Assembly: GCA_964559435.1 (NCBI GenBank)
Contig: CAZLHI010000003.1
Location: 1-64,000 of the forward strand
Source: Hebobacterum sp964559435
Lineage (GTDB): Bacteria > Armatimonadota > Hebobacteria > Hebobacterales > Hebobacteraceae
Reading direction: 5' to 3'
DNA: 64,000 nucleotides
In this document: piece after piece, positions 48,705 to 57,612 of the stretch
How positions within the stretch are numbered: position 1 is the first letter of the stretch
Layout of the letters: each line of letters opens with the position of its first letter
Program-made: the position numbers and the translations under genes
The notes under the pieces: generated by a model
What the model was told of the DNA's origin: nothing
What the model saw: only the letters and a program-made list of their open reading frames with translations
The model's database searches: none

Positions 48705-49835
48705 ATGGCGGTCATCCAGTTCGGAATCATTGGCGCGGGGAACGTGGGTGTGGGAACGGCTCGCGGCGACAGCTTCATCCGCGTCCTCACGAGATTCAAC
48801 GAAGCCGCGGTCGCCGCCGTCTATGACGTGAACCCCGGGAACGCAGATCGCGCAGCCGCGGCCGCCGGAGCGCAGGCTTTCACCGAACTGGAACCATTCC
48901 TCGATTCAGGCATAGACGCCGTCGTCATCTGCTCTCCAGTCGCTTACCACGCGGAGCAGTCCACGGCCGCGCTTCGACGGGGCATCCATGTTCTCTCAGA
49001 AGTGCCGGCCGTACACTCGATCCAGTCTGCTCGAGAGCTCGCGGCAGCCGCGTCTCGCAGCAGCAGCCACTATATGCTGGCGGAGAACTACTGCTATCTC
49101 GACGAAGTCGAACTCGTCCGGCGAATGGCACAGCACGGCCGTTTCGGACACATCTACTTCGCGGAGGGCGAGTATCTCCACGACTGCCGGGATCTCTTGG
49201 TAGACCGAGGCGGCGGGCCGACCTGGCGAGGAGAGCCGGGCCGAACGCTCGGCTACGGCGTGTACTGCACGCACAGTTTGGGACCCCTCCTTTACATCCT
49301 CGAAGATCGCTCAGTCCAGGTGTCCGCCCTGGCGTGCGAGGCCTCGCAGGTGATTCCGGGCCGGCAGGAACTGTTCAACTTTACCATGCTGATGCGAACC
49401 GAAGGCGGCCGCACGCTGAAGGTCAGGGTCGATACTGTCTCTGCCAGGCCCCATCGGCCGGCCTACTACAGCCTCCAGGGGACCTCAGGTGCCTACGAAA
49501 GCTGGCGGGGCCTGGGAGACAAGCCGAGGATCTGGCTATCCGACGAGCACGAGCCATCTCGCTGCTTCGAGAGTGCAGCCTGGCATGCTCTGTTCGACTA
49601 TGCAGAGAAGTACATCCCGGATCGGCTGGGCATCGGGAATGAGGCGGCCGTCGGCGAACATGGAACAAGTGAGTACTGGATGGTGAAGGACTTCATCGCC
49701 GCCATCGAGCGGGACGAGCCGCCAGCGATCGATGTCTATCGGGCGCTGGATTACACCTTGCCCGGCATCTGCGCGGTCGAGTCCGTCACCAACGGCGGAC
49801 AGGTGGTAAGCGTGCCCGACCCGCGGCGGATGTAG
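48705..49835 (+). CDS. Gfo/Idh/MocA family protein lacking the EKP lysine
   Basis: A 376-residue protein with the family's Rossmann fold (IQFGIIGAGNVGVGTARG) and C-terminal alpha/beta domain. The catalytic-site EKP motif is changed to EVP in HVLSEVPAVHSI. The lysine normally contacts substrate and cofactor, so ordinary dehydrogenase activity is doubtful. YCTHSLGPLLYILEDRSVQ resembles the family's substrate-binding His region and keeps its histidine. It is in a run of same-strand genes: PPC protein upstream by 43 bases, M28 enzyme two bases downstream, so it is translationally linked to a secreted enzyme. Role unknown; carbohydrate handling is likely. Confidence 0.88.
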   Translation: MAVIQFGIIGAGNVGVGTARGDSFIRVLTRFNEAAVAAVYDVNPGNADRAAAAAGAQAFTELEPFLDSGIDAVVICSPVAYHAEQSTAALRRGIHVLSEVPAVHSIQSARELAAAASRSSSHYMLAENYCYLDEVELVRRMAQHGRFGHIYFAEGEYLHDCRDLLVDRGGGPTWRGEPGRTLGYGVYCTHSLGPLLYILEDRSVQVSALACEASQVIPGRQELFNFTMLMRTEGGRTLKVRVDTVSARPHRPAYYSLQGTSGAYESWRGLGDKPRIWLSDEHEPSRCFESAAWHALFDYAEKYIPDRLGIGNEAAVGEHGTSEYWMVKDFIAAIERDEPPAIDVYRALDYTLPGICAVESVTNGGQVVSVPDPRRM

Positions 49836-49837
49836 CT

Positions 49838-50743
49838 ATGCGAGCACAGGTCTTCGCGATGATCGCAGCCCTGGTTTGCGTGTCCCTCGGCTGGAACCCC
49901 GCACCGGCCGACGAACCGACGCGAGTGTTCGATCCAGAAAGGGCCTACCGCGACTTGGTGCAACAGTGTGACTTCGGCCCGCGCGTGCCGGCCACTTCGG
50001 CCCACGCCGAGTGCGCCCAGTGGTTGGCGCAAACGCTCTATTCGTGTGCCGACTCAGTCTCTTCGCAGCGATTCACGGCCGAGGCCGCCGGCGAGGAACT
50101 CCGCCTGACCAACATCATGGCGACTTTCAAGCCTGACGGGGAGCGTCACGTGATGCTGTGTGCCCACTGGGACAGCCGGCCGATGGCCGACCGCGACCCG
50201 GACCCTGCGAGCCACGACATGCCCATTCTCGGCGCCAACGATGGGGCCTCGGGCGTTGCCGTCCTGCTGGAAATCGCGCGAGCGCTGAAGGCGAGCCCGC
50301 CGGAGCATCAAGTAACCATAGTCCTCTTCGACGGCGAGGACTACGGGGACACCTGGCAGGATATGTGTCTCGGGTCGCGGCACTTCGCCTATGACTACGG
50401 CGGTCCGAAGGTGGACTGGGCCGTCCTCCTCGACATGGTCGGAGATAGCGACCTGTGCCTTCCTCCCGAGAGGACATCCAAGCGAAATGCGCCGGAGGTA
50501 GTAGAGAGAATCTGGTCGGCCGGAGAGAGCGTCGGCGCGGAAGCCTTCGTGCGCGGCCGAGGGCCCGCCGTGTACGACGATCACGTGTGGCTGCTCAGTC
50601 AGCGTATCCCCTGTATCGACGTCATCGACTTCGACTACCCGCACTGGCACACGCTCCAAGACACCCCAGACAAGTGTTCTCCTGAATCGCTGGGCCAGGT
50701 CGGCCGAACGCTCCTCGCCGCTCTGGAGGCCGACGGCATCTAG
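49838..50743 (+). CDS. secreted M28-family metalloenzyme, glutaminyl-cyclase-like
   Basis: A 301-residue exported zinc enzyme with an N-terminal signal peptide (about 1-25). The zinc ligands expected in glutaminyl cyclases and M28 aminopeptidases are visible: Asp135 in LGANDGASGV, Glu167 in LFDGEDYG and His271 in YPHWHTLQDTPDKCS. CAHWDSRP and LLDMVGD are conserved flanks. A single zinc site with the HWHT ending favours glutaminyl-peptide cyclotransferase over a two-zinc aminopeptidase. It begins two bases after the previous stop. It acts in the periplasm or outside the cell. Confidence 0.9.
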   Translation: MRAQVFAMIAALVCVSLGWNPAPADEPTRVFDPERAYRDLVQQCDFGPRVPATSAHAECAQWLAQTLYSCADSVSSQRFTAEAAGEELRLTNIMATFKPDGERHVMLCAHWDSRPMADRDPDPASHDMPILGANDGASGVAVLLEIARALKASPPEHQVTIVLFDGEDYGDTWQDMCLGSRHFAYDYGGPKVDWAVLLDMVGDSDLCLPPERTSKRNAPEVVERIWSAGESVGAEAFVRGRGPAVYDDHVWLLSQRIPCIDVIDFDYPHWHTLQDTPDKCSPESLGQVGRTLLAALEADGI

Positions 50744-50770
50744 GGTGGGAAGATCCACTTAGCGTCACGC

Positions 50771-51781
50771 TCAGTCGCGCCAGTCGAGGATGAAGCCCAG
50801 TGCCTTCCCTGGGTGGTCCCGAAGCTGCCGATACAGATCAGGCGCCTGTTCGGCCTTCGCCACGCGCGACACCAGCGGCTCGAGCGCGAGCTCGCCGCGT
50901 TGGATCATGTCGAGTATGATGTCGGCGTTCCGCGCCAGCGAGTGCTTGATGAACGGGCTCCGCGCCGGAGGGAGCGAGCCGCCGTGTGCGCCCTTCAGCG
51001 TCATGTTCGGGCTGGCCCGATGCACGGCCCGAAGCAGGGGAGTGACGTCCGCCTCGTAGCTTCCCCGAGGAGTCCCGAGCAGGATGACCTCGCCGTTCTG
51101 CGCGGCCATGTCTGCGGCCTGCAGCGCCGCGGCCGCCGAGCCCGTCGCCTCGACGACTACCTCTGCGCCGCGGTCCTGCGTGAGCTTCCTCACCGCGGCG
51201 ACAGGGTCTTCGGCGGAGGCATCGACGACCAACTCGATGCCGCACTTCCTCGCGATGTCGAGCCTCTCTCGGAGGCGGTCTATCGCAATGACGCGGCATC
51301 CCTGAGAGCGAAAGAGCTGTGCAGCGAAGCTGCCGATGAGGCCCTGGCCGAGAACGGCCACATGATCGCCCAGTTCAGCGGACGATGCTCGCACGGCAGT
51401 GAGCGAGATCAGAGCGACATGGGTCCAGACGGCATCTTGCGGATCGACCGCGCTCGGCACCTTGGCCCGAACCGTTTCTGCATCGACGACCGCATGGCTA
51501 GCATGCGGCGTCTGCGTGAGCACGACATCTCCCACCGAGTAGTCGGCGACCTCGCTCCCGGCGGCCGCGATTTCGCCGACGGCGCAGTAGCCGAGTTGCT
51601 GCGGGAAGTGGAACCAGGTGGACTCCCGTCCCGAGATACAGTCCAACTCCGTTCCGGGGCTGATGACCGAGTAGTGTGTCCGTGTCAGAATCTGGTCTGG
51701 CCGAAGGGCTTTCTCGTCGACATCGAAATCCTGAAGTCGGACGACGTCCTTCTCGACGGCGTACACAGCTCTCGCCTTCAT
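50771..51781 (-). CDS. zinc-less medium-chain dehydrogenase/reductase
   Basis: From ATG 51781 (two GGAGG-type RBSs upstream) the protein has 336 residues. It has the MDR layout: a GroES-like half with THYSVISPGTELDCISG and QLGYCAVGEIAAAGSEVADY, and a nucleotide-binding half with HVAVLGQGLIGSFAAQLF. The cysteine and G-H-E motifs that hold catalytic zinc are absent, and so is the four-cysteine structural zinc lobe. It resembles the BchC-like/zinc-independent branch that acts on sugar or cyclic alcohols. It is the third gene of a unit with an acetamidase-type hydrolase and an FG-GAP protein. Substrate unknown. Confidence 0.85.
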   Translation of the reverse strand: MKARAVYAVEKDVVRLQDFDVDEKALRPDQILTRTHYSVISPGTELDCISGRESTWFHFPQQLGYCAVGEIAAAGSEVADYSVGDVVLTQTPHASHAVVDAETVRAKVPSAVDPQDAVWTHVALISLTAVRASSAELGDHVAVLGQGLIGSFAAQLFRSQGCRVIAIDRLRERLDIARKCGIELVVDASAEDPVAAVRKLTQDRGAEVVVEATGSAAAALQAADMAAQNGEVILLGTPRGSYEADVTPLLRAVHRASPNMTLKGAHGGSLPPARSPFIKHSLARNADIILDMIQRGELALEPLVSRVAKAEQAPDLYRQLRDHPGKALGFILDWRD

Positions 51782-51821
51782 TCTCCTCCTCCAGTGAGTT
51801 ACGTCGCTGCCCGCCAGCACG

Positions 51822-52682
51822 TCAGAACGGCCAATGGCCCGGGATGGCTTCCCTCGGGATGACCGCACGGCACGTCTTCTGCGGATTCACGATCTGGGAG
51901 ATGCGCACGTCGCCCGCGGTAGACAGGAGACGACGCCCGTCCACCTCGGACAGGCCTGTCATCTTCGACAGCAGTCTCGACATCGCCTCCACCGCGCCCC
52001 AAGCGGCGGCATCGACAGTGTCGCCGTGGGCGAAGACCATAAGCTCATCGCCTCGGAGGAGGTAGACACTCGGCCACAGTGGATTGCGCACGCGGCGGAC
52101 GCTCAGTGTGACCTCCGCCTCGCACTCAATGCCAGTTCCGCAGCACTCGCCGTCCCCCTGAAGCGCGTGCACATCGCCCACCGCCAACATGCCTCCAGGA
52201 ACGGCTACTGGGAGGTAGACGGTGGCGCCCGCGCAGATGTCGGTTGTGTCGAGGTTGCCTCCCCAGTCGCTCGGCGTCGTGGTCGGCACGGGGTTGCCGG
52301 GCGGCGCTACGCCGATCACGCCTACAACAGGGCGGACGGGTAGCTTCAGACCCCACGGGTAAGTCGCGACACCGTCGGCGATGTCGATGATCGCAAACTC
52401 CGCGCCTTTCTCGCCCCCGGCGATGAAGCCCCAATCGCCGGCCTTGACATCGTGTATGGTCACTGCGATCGCCTCGCCCGGCTGACTCCCTCTGACCGAT
52501 ATGGGCCCGGTGGAGGGGTTCGGCGAAGGCGCGCCGTGCCGCATGACTCCGTCTCTGCCAACGAAGCCGCCGTGGCAGTCCGGGGTCTCCACGACAAGCG
52601 TCTCGCCGTCACCGATCTCGTAGACCGGGGCATTGCTCTTGCTCAGCTCAGTCACGAACTTGTCGCGCGTCAGGCGTCTCAT
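51822..52682 (-). CDS. acetamidase/formamidase family hydrolase
   Basis: A 286-residue enzyme that releases ammonia from short amides. Family features are GPISVRGSQPGEAIAVTIHDV, the metal-binding WGGNLDTTDICAGATVYLPV, and GDVHALQGDGECCGTGIECEAEVTL. The ATG at 52682 overlaps the stop of the upstream FG-GAP gene as ATGA, with GAGGAC as RBS, which fixes the start. Fourteen in-frame bases further upstream there is another ATG without an RBS. Linkage to a propeller protein and a dehydrogenase is unusual, and could mean that the true substrate is a different amide or lactone. Confidence 0.92.
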   Translation of the reverse strand: MRRLTRDKFVTELSKSNAPVYEIGDGETLVVETPDCHGGFVGRDGVMRHGAPSPNPSTGPISVRGSQPGEAIAVTIHDVKAGDWGFIAGGEKGAEFAIIDIADGVATYPWGLKLPVRPVVGVIGVAPPGNPVPTTTPSDWGGNLDTTDICAGATVYLPVAVPGGMLAVGDVHALQGDGECCGTGIECEAEVTLSVRRVRNPLWPSVYLLRGDELMVFAHGDTVDAAAWGAVEAMSRLLSKMTGLSEVDGRRLLSTAGDVRISQIVNPQKTCRAVIPREAIPGHWPF

Positions 52683-54640
52683 CGGTGTCCTCTCACCCAA
52701 GAAGGCACGGAGACTTCCGCGCGATAGTTGCTCATGTTGTAGTGAGGCTGGCGCCGCGGGCGGTACCCGCTATCGCCCTCTGGCGCAGGCCCGTCCTGCG
52801 TGTAGACCCAGAGCCGGTCCAAGTCCCACAACACGATCTCGTCGCGAGCATCATCCACCAGGTCAAGCGCCTCCGCGCAGAGAGTTGGATGGCCATCATC
52901 TGGAAAGACGACGACCGGTCGCAATCGGCCATCGAGCAAACCACCGAGCCTCAAGCTCCCGGAGGTCAGAAGCAATTCGGTGCCGTCTCCTGTCCAGTTG
53001 ACTGGCGAGAGAACGGCGCCGCTCCCGCTGAGCTCGCGAGTCGCCACCAGCCTCCCGCTGTGGTCGTACACGCAGATGATGTCTGGATTGCCCCAGAAGG
53101 TCTTCGTCACGACCTGGAGGCCGGGGATGTCCTTGCACACTGGCGCAGCGGTCAGCCGCTGGACATGACCGGTGCGATCCCGCCACAGGATCTTCCCACC
53201 CACGTCGCAGACGACGGTTCCTCCTTCCCCGCAGGCGAGCGCTATCCGCGGCTCATCGGATTCTGGATCAAGGTGGGCGATGGCTATGGCATCCTGATGG
53301 TCCTCGACGTCAATGCTCCACAGGAGCGTGCCATCGTCATCCACGAGCGAGTAGCCGATCATCACCTCGTCTCTGCCGTCGCCGTCCAGATCGGCCACGG
53401 CGGGGAAGTGGCCCGTGTTGCCGTGGAATCGCCACAGCTGGTTCAGCCTCTCATCGTAAGCCGTGACATTGCTGTAGCGATCTTTGACGAGTATATCGAC
53501 GCGGCGGCCCAGGCCGCGCAGGTCGGCGAAGCAGATGCTGTCACCAGGTATGCGGAACAGGTCGTCCTCGGGAAGCCAGGTCGCCATCGGCCCCGGATTG
53601 GGCGTCGGTGCCGAGTACTTGACCTCTCCCGTGAGCCCATCCAACACGCAGATCTCGAAGTTGCGACAGCACACGACCTCGGGACGCCCATCACCATCGA
53701 GATCGTGTACCTGCACCGGCAGGTCGGCCGGGATTGTGCCATGTTCCCGATTGGGCTCACCCCACTGCCACAAGATCTCTCCGTCTAGGTTCATGGCCGT
53801 GAGGCAACTGAGGAAGGGGAAGTTCCCGCCGTCGAGCATCTCCGTGTATTGAGCCAGGACCATCTCGAGGCGGCCGTCGCCGTCGAGGTCACCGAAACGG
53901 ATGTGCCGGCCCGTCCCGAAGCCGGGAGTATCGATGGCGCGCCATAGGATCGGCCTGGGATGGCGAGCGCGATCTGCTTGCAGCTCTGCGGCAGCTCGAG
54001 CATTCTGCCGTTCCAGGCGCTCGCGGTCCGCGGCGTCGAGGTCCACTTCGATGCGTGCGAAGCGAGCCGGTCCCGAGGCCAGGATACCGATCCCACCCTC
54101 GGCGAGGGCCTCATCTCTGCACTCCACCAGCGCCCTTCCGTCCACGGAGGCGGACAACGCTGAGCCGTTCGCCGCGAACGCCACCGTATGATGGCCGTCG
54201 AAGTCAGGGACCCACGGCGCCTCGGCAAGCACGGCCTTCTCCTCGTGACGCTGGCGGATAAGTCGAACGCGCCCGTCGCCACTCAGGCGCAGAGAGTAGT
54301 GCGTGCGGTTGTTCGCGTACCGCAGCATGACCCCTGCCTCGGTCTTTGGTGAAAGCAGGCGCAGCTCGGCCGTCAGAGTCAGGTCTCGCCACTGAAAGTC
54401 ACCGGCCGCCAGCATCGGCACGCCGTGCTCCCGAAGTCGGCACTGCTGCATCAGGCGGCGGCCGGCGTCATCCACAACCTGCCAGTTGCCGAGGCTTCCC
54501 CAGCTGGTATGGTTCGTGGCTTCCACCCAGCCGCCCGGGAGCGCAGGCAGATCGAGGCAGTGGTACTCACCGACGGCCGTGTAGTCGAATGGCAGAGATC
54601 CTATTGGGAACTCGCCGAATCTATCTCGGAAGACCGTCAT
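52679..54640 (-). CDS. FG-GAP beta-propeller protein with N-terminal LamG-like domain (rhamnogalacturonan-lyase-like)
   Basis: A 653-residue protein. Residues 1 to about 210 form a concanavalin/LamG-like domain (DFQWRDLTLTAELRLLSPKT, YSLRLSGDGRVRLI). The rest is an eight-bladed-type propeller with calcium-binding repeats: FGDLDGDGRLEMVLAQY, VHDLDGDGRPEVVCC and VADLDGDGRDEVMIGYSLVD, followed by DDDGTLLWSIDVEDHQDA. That last segment matches the pattern of family 11 rhamnogalacturonan lyases, but the canonical catalytic residues cannot be confirmed. No signal peptide is evident, which is odd for a calcium-binding carbohydrate protein. It overlaps the acetamidase gene by four bases. Confidence 0.78.
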   Translation of the reverse strand: MTVFRDRFGEFPIGSLPFDYTAVGEYHCLDLPALPGGWVEATNHTSWGSLGNWQVVDDAGRRLMQQCRLREHGVPMLAAGDFQWRDLTLTAELRLLSPKTEAGVMLRYANNRTHYSLRLSGDGRVRLIRQRHEEKAVLAEAPWVPDFDGHHTVAFAANGSALSASVDGRALVECRDEALAEGGIGILASGPARFARIEVDLDAADRERLERQNARAAAELQADRARHPRPILWRAIDTPGFGTGRHIRFGDLDGDGRLEMVLAQYTEMLDGGNFPFLSCLTAMNLDGEILWQWGEPNREHGTIPADLPVQVHDLDGDGRPEVVCCRNFEICVLDGLTGEVKYSAPTPNPGPMATWLPEDDLFRIPGDSICFADLRGLGRRVDILVKDRYSNVTAYDERLNQLWRFHGNTGHFPAVADLDGDGRDEVMIGYSLVDDDGTLLWSIDVEDHQDAIAIAHLDPESDEPRIALACGEGGTVVCDVGGKILWRDRTGHVQRLTAAPVCKDIPGLQVVTKTFWGNPDIICVYDHSGRLVATRELSGSGAVLSPVNWTGDGTELLLTSGSLRLGGLLDGRLRPVVVFPDDGHPTLCAEALDLVDDARDEIVLWDLDRLWVYTQDGPAPEGDSGYRPRRQPHYNMSNYRAEVSVPSWVRGHR

Positions 54641-54768
54641 CAGCGCAGGCCTTTCTACGCGACCGGGTCCCGCGGCGCGCGGAGGTGCCTCGGTCCTTCT
54701 GACCAGACGGACCTCCGTGGCTCGACGGCGCGGCCGTTCAGCTCGCAGCTGCCTTTCGCGCCAGCGGT

Positions 54769-56367
54769 TCAGACTCCCTCATCGAGTCGCCGGAGGGCTT
54801 CCCTGGCTTCCTCGAAGTCAGGGGCCAGCTCGACGGCCTTGGCATAGCTCTCGCGTGCCGCGCGCGGGTCTCCGCTGGCCTCAAGGATCATGCCCATGTC
54901 GTACCAATACTCGGCAGCCTCTGGCTCAAGACGAGTGGCCTGGCGACAGGGGCCGAGAGCGGCGTCATAGCGGCCGGCCGAGTAGAGGGCCATTGCCAGT
55001 GCGTCCTGAGCATCCGCACTATTCGGGTCGGCGGCGCAGGCACGCCGGCCTGCCTCAATCGCGGCCTCCACATCGCGGTCCTGCGCCATGAGGGCCCGGG
55101 CCACGTGTGCACAAAGCTCAGCATCTCCGGCGCCGACGGTCAGCGCCTGCTGGAAGGCCGCCTCAGCATCCCCATGTCTGCCCGCCCCGTCTAGCGCCAG
55201 GCCCAGATTGTGGTAGCTCCAGGGATCGTCTGGCGTCAGGTCCGCGGCGCGGGAGTAGCACTCTGCCGACACCTCATACAAACCCATCGCGTAGTATGCA
55301 GTCCCCACGCCAGCATGAGCTTCGGCGCAGTCGGGCTGAATCTCCAGAGCGGCCTGGTAGTCCTCGACCGCGCTATCGTGGCTGCCGAGCGACAAATGAG
55401 CACTTCCCCTTTCGACGAGAGCGTCCACATCATGCGGCTCAAGCTGGATCGCGATGTCGAACTCAGCAACGGCTTTCTCGAAGTCCCCTAAGTCGCCGTA
55501 GGTCAGGCCGAGATTGTACCTGGCGGTTGGATACGTGGGATCGAGAGTCAACGCTTCCTTGTAGAGGCGCGCCGCTTCCCTCGCGTCCCCCAGGCCTCTG
55601 TGAGCGTTACCGAGCTCGCACGCAGCGGCCGCCCGCCCCTGTTCATCCTCCTCTGGGTACCGCTCGAACGCTTGACGTAGCAACTGAGCTGCCCGGGGGA
55701 AATCTCCGGCGGCGCAGCACATGTGACCCACTGCATAGAGGGCCTCTGCCCACTCGGGTGCGAGCTCGAGGGCCTTTTCCAACTCCCGGGCAGCGTCTTC
55801 ATCCACTCCCGTCTGATGGAGCGCCCAACCGCGCCAGAGGTGCGCATAGGCGTCAGCCGGACGTGCTGCAAGGACCTCAGCGTACGCGCCTTCGGCTTCA
55901 GCGAATCTTCCAGCCGTGTACAGTGCGTCGGCAAGGTCGCAATTGACGAGGGAATCATCTGCGCCGGCGTCGAGGGCCCTGCGATAGGCCGGTATTGCGT
56001 CCTCGCAGCGCCCGGCGACGTAGTGGATCTGCCCGACCGCGTGGTGGGCGCGCCAGTTCTCAGGGGAGAGCTCCACCGCGCGCTCAGCCAGCGGCAGGGC
56101 TTCGACGGCCCGGCCCTGCTGGCCAAGCGCCCAGGCGAGATTGATCAAAGTCTGAAGATTGTCCGGGTCGAGGGCATAGGCTTGCTGCCAGGCCTCAATC
56201 GCCTCCTGCTTGTGCCCCTCCTCCCACAGCCTCTGGGCGCGGCAGTTGTGGGACTCCACCTCGGCCCTGTTGCTCATCCGCTGCTCGCAACGGGGAGATA
56301 CCGACAGCGCCACGGCGGTCAACATCGGGAGAATGGCGAGACGGACCGCTGCTCTCCCCTTACTCAT
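54769..56367 (-). CDS. exported tetratricopeptide-repeat protein
   Basis: A 532-residue protein built of about 14 TPR repeats from residue 40 to the end, each with the usual W/L-G-Y/H-A-F-A-P spacing (for example ALYAVGHMCCAAGDFPRAAQLL, YNLGLTYGDLGDFEKAVAEF). The first 28 residues are a likely signal peptide (LAILPMLTAVALSVSPRC). TPR solenoids hold protein partners; no catalytic domain is present. Start ATG 56367 lacks a clear RBS; ATG 56277 would drop the signal. It is upstream of the FG-GAP gene by 128 bases on the same strand, so cotranscription is possible. Confidence 0.9.
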   Translation of the reverse strand: MSKGRAAVRLAILPMLTAVALSVSPRCEQRMSNRAEVESHNCRAQRLWEEGHKQEAIEAWQQAYALDPDNLQTLINLAWALGQQGRAVEALPLAERAVELSPENWRAHHAVGQIHYVAGRCEDAIPAYRRALDAGADDSLVNCDLADALYTAGRFAEAEGAYAEVLAARPADAYAHLWRGWALHQTGVDEDAARELEKALELAPEWAEALYAVGHMCCAAGDFPRAAQLLRQAFERYPEEDEQGRAAAACELGNAHRGLGDAREAARLYKEALTLDPTYPTARYNLGLTYGDLGDFEKAVAEFDIAIQLEPHDVDALVERGSAHLSLGSHDSAVEDYQAALEIQPDCAEAHAGVGTAYYAMGLYEVSAECYSRAADLTPDDPWSYHNLGLALDGAGRHGDAEAAFQQALTVGAGDAELCAHVARALMAQDRDVEAAIEAGRRACAADPNSADAQDALAMALYSAGRYDAALGPCRQATRLEPEAAEYWYDMGMILEASGDPRAARESYAKAVELAPDFEEAREALRRLDEGV

Positions 56368-56612
56368 CGACGCTCTGGCGTTGGGGAATTCGCCGATCTT
56401 GCTGCGTGTCCTGCCGCCGCGCTTCGTACGCTGATCGACGCCGTGACCGTGATTCCCGAGGGCCGCAGATGGTCGGAAGCCGACCCGCCTTTCGCCTTCG
56501 TCGATCGAGAAGAAGCTTCGGGAACCGGTGCGGCAGGCCGGCGCGGGATGCTGTCGAAGTCGAGTCTGCGGTCGAGTGGGCGAGCGTAACGTGCATTCAT
56601 GGAGGCCTTCCG

Positions 56613-57590
56613 ATGAAACCCTTGACGCCTGCTGTTGTGAGCGCAGTCGCTCTCTTGCTGTCCGCCTTCGCGGGCCAAGCCGACACTCTCGCCATGTCCA
56701 ACGGCGATTGGCTCAGCGGCACCGTCTTGACGATGGAGGAGAATACCTTGATTCTGGCCACGGACTACGCTGGCGAGATCGGGATCGACTGGTCCGCGGT
56801 GCGCGAGGTGTCGCTTGAGCGGCCGCTGCCGGTGCTGCTCCAAGACGACAGGGAAGTGGAGACGCGCCAGCTCCCGGGAGAGGACGTCCGGCTGGCCCAC
56901 GTGGTGGCAATCGCGCCCCGGCCGCCGCGTCCCCCCTCCTGGAAGGGGAGAGTCGACTTCGGTTACGCTCAGACCGCCGGTAACAGGAACAGCGATCTCG
57001 GCACCTTGACTGTGTTGGCGGAGCGGGGAAGGGCCGGAGGCCACCGGCTGTCGCTGCTGCTGGACGCGGCCCAGGGGACGACGCAGGGCGAGGAAACCGC
57101 CAATCGCGCTCGCCTTCAGGGCAAGTACGACCGGGCATCGTCGAACTGGAGCTACCGGTACTACTTGGCCGGCATTGGCTACGACGGGGTCCGAGATTCC
57201 GATCGGCGGGTGGAGCTGGGATATGGGATCGGGAAGCCTCTGATCGACAGACCGGCGAACCTGCTGACCGCCGAGGTCGGCCTCGCCTATGTTGCCGAGG
57301 AGTTCGGCACCGGCGAGAGGGAAGCAGACGCGAAGCTGCGTTTGGGGGAAGCGTGGCGGCGACACGTGGGAGCAGATGCCGAGCTACTGGAGAGCCTGGC
57401 CGTTCTCTCGGCACTCGGAGATCTGAGCGACCTGACGTCTGAGTTCGCGCTGGCGCTGACGCAACCACTCGGTTCGCGTTTGGCGTTCACGACGAAGTTC
57501 CTCAGCAGGTACGACTCTCGTCCCGTGGAGGGCACCAAACGCAGCGACTACACGGTGACGGCCCAGATCGGCTTCGCGTTCGGCGACTGA
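56613..57590 (+). CDS. DUF481 family outer-membrane beta-barrel protein
   Basis: A 325-residue exported protein. Signal peptide (VVSAVALLLSAFAGQA), a small N-terminal beta domain (LAMSNGDWLSGTVLTMEENT) and then a DUF481 barrel of alternating strands, GRVDFGYAQTAGNRNSDLGT, RLQGKYDRASSNWSYRYYLAGIGY and DYTVTAQIGFAF at the C-terminal end with the aromatic terminal strand signal. DUF481/YdiY proteins are outer-membrane barrels of unknown or salt-induced function. GGAGG before ATG 56613 fixes the start, and a longer frame from 56406 is rejected. Its presence is the best evidence here that the cell has an outer membrane. Confidence 0.92.
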   Translation: MKPLTPAVVSAVALLLSAFAGQADTLAMSNGDWLSGTVLTMEENTLILATDYAGEIGIDWSAVREVSLERPLPVLLQDDREVETRQLPGEDVRLAHVVAIAPRPPRPPSWKGRVDFGYAQTAGNRNSDLGTLTVLAERGRAGGHRLSLLLDAAQGTTQGEETANRARLQGKYDRASSNWSYRYYLAGIGYDGVRDSDRRVELGYGIGKPLIDRPANLLTAEVGLAYVAEEFGTGEREADAKLRLGEAWRRHVGADAELLESLAVLSALGDLSDLTSEFALALTQPLGSRLAFTTKFLSRYDSRPVEGTKRSDYTVTAQIGFAFGD

Positions 57591-57612
57591 GGTCCTCCCG
57601 AAACGCGAGCCG

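Noticed and set aside
56406..56612. Upstream extension of the DUF481 protein
   Set aside because: It would bury the signal peptide behind 69 Arg-rich residues; ATG 56613 has a good RBS.
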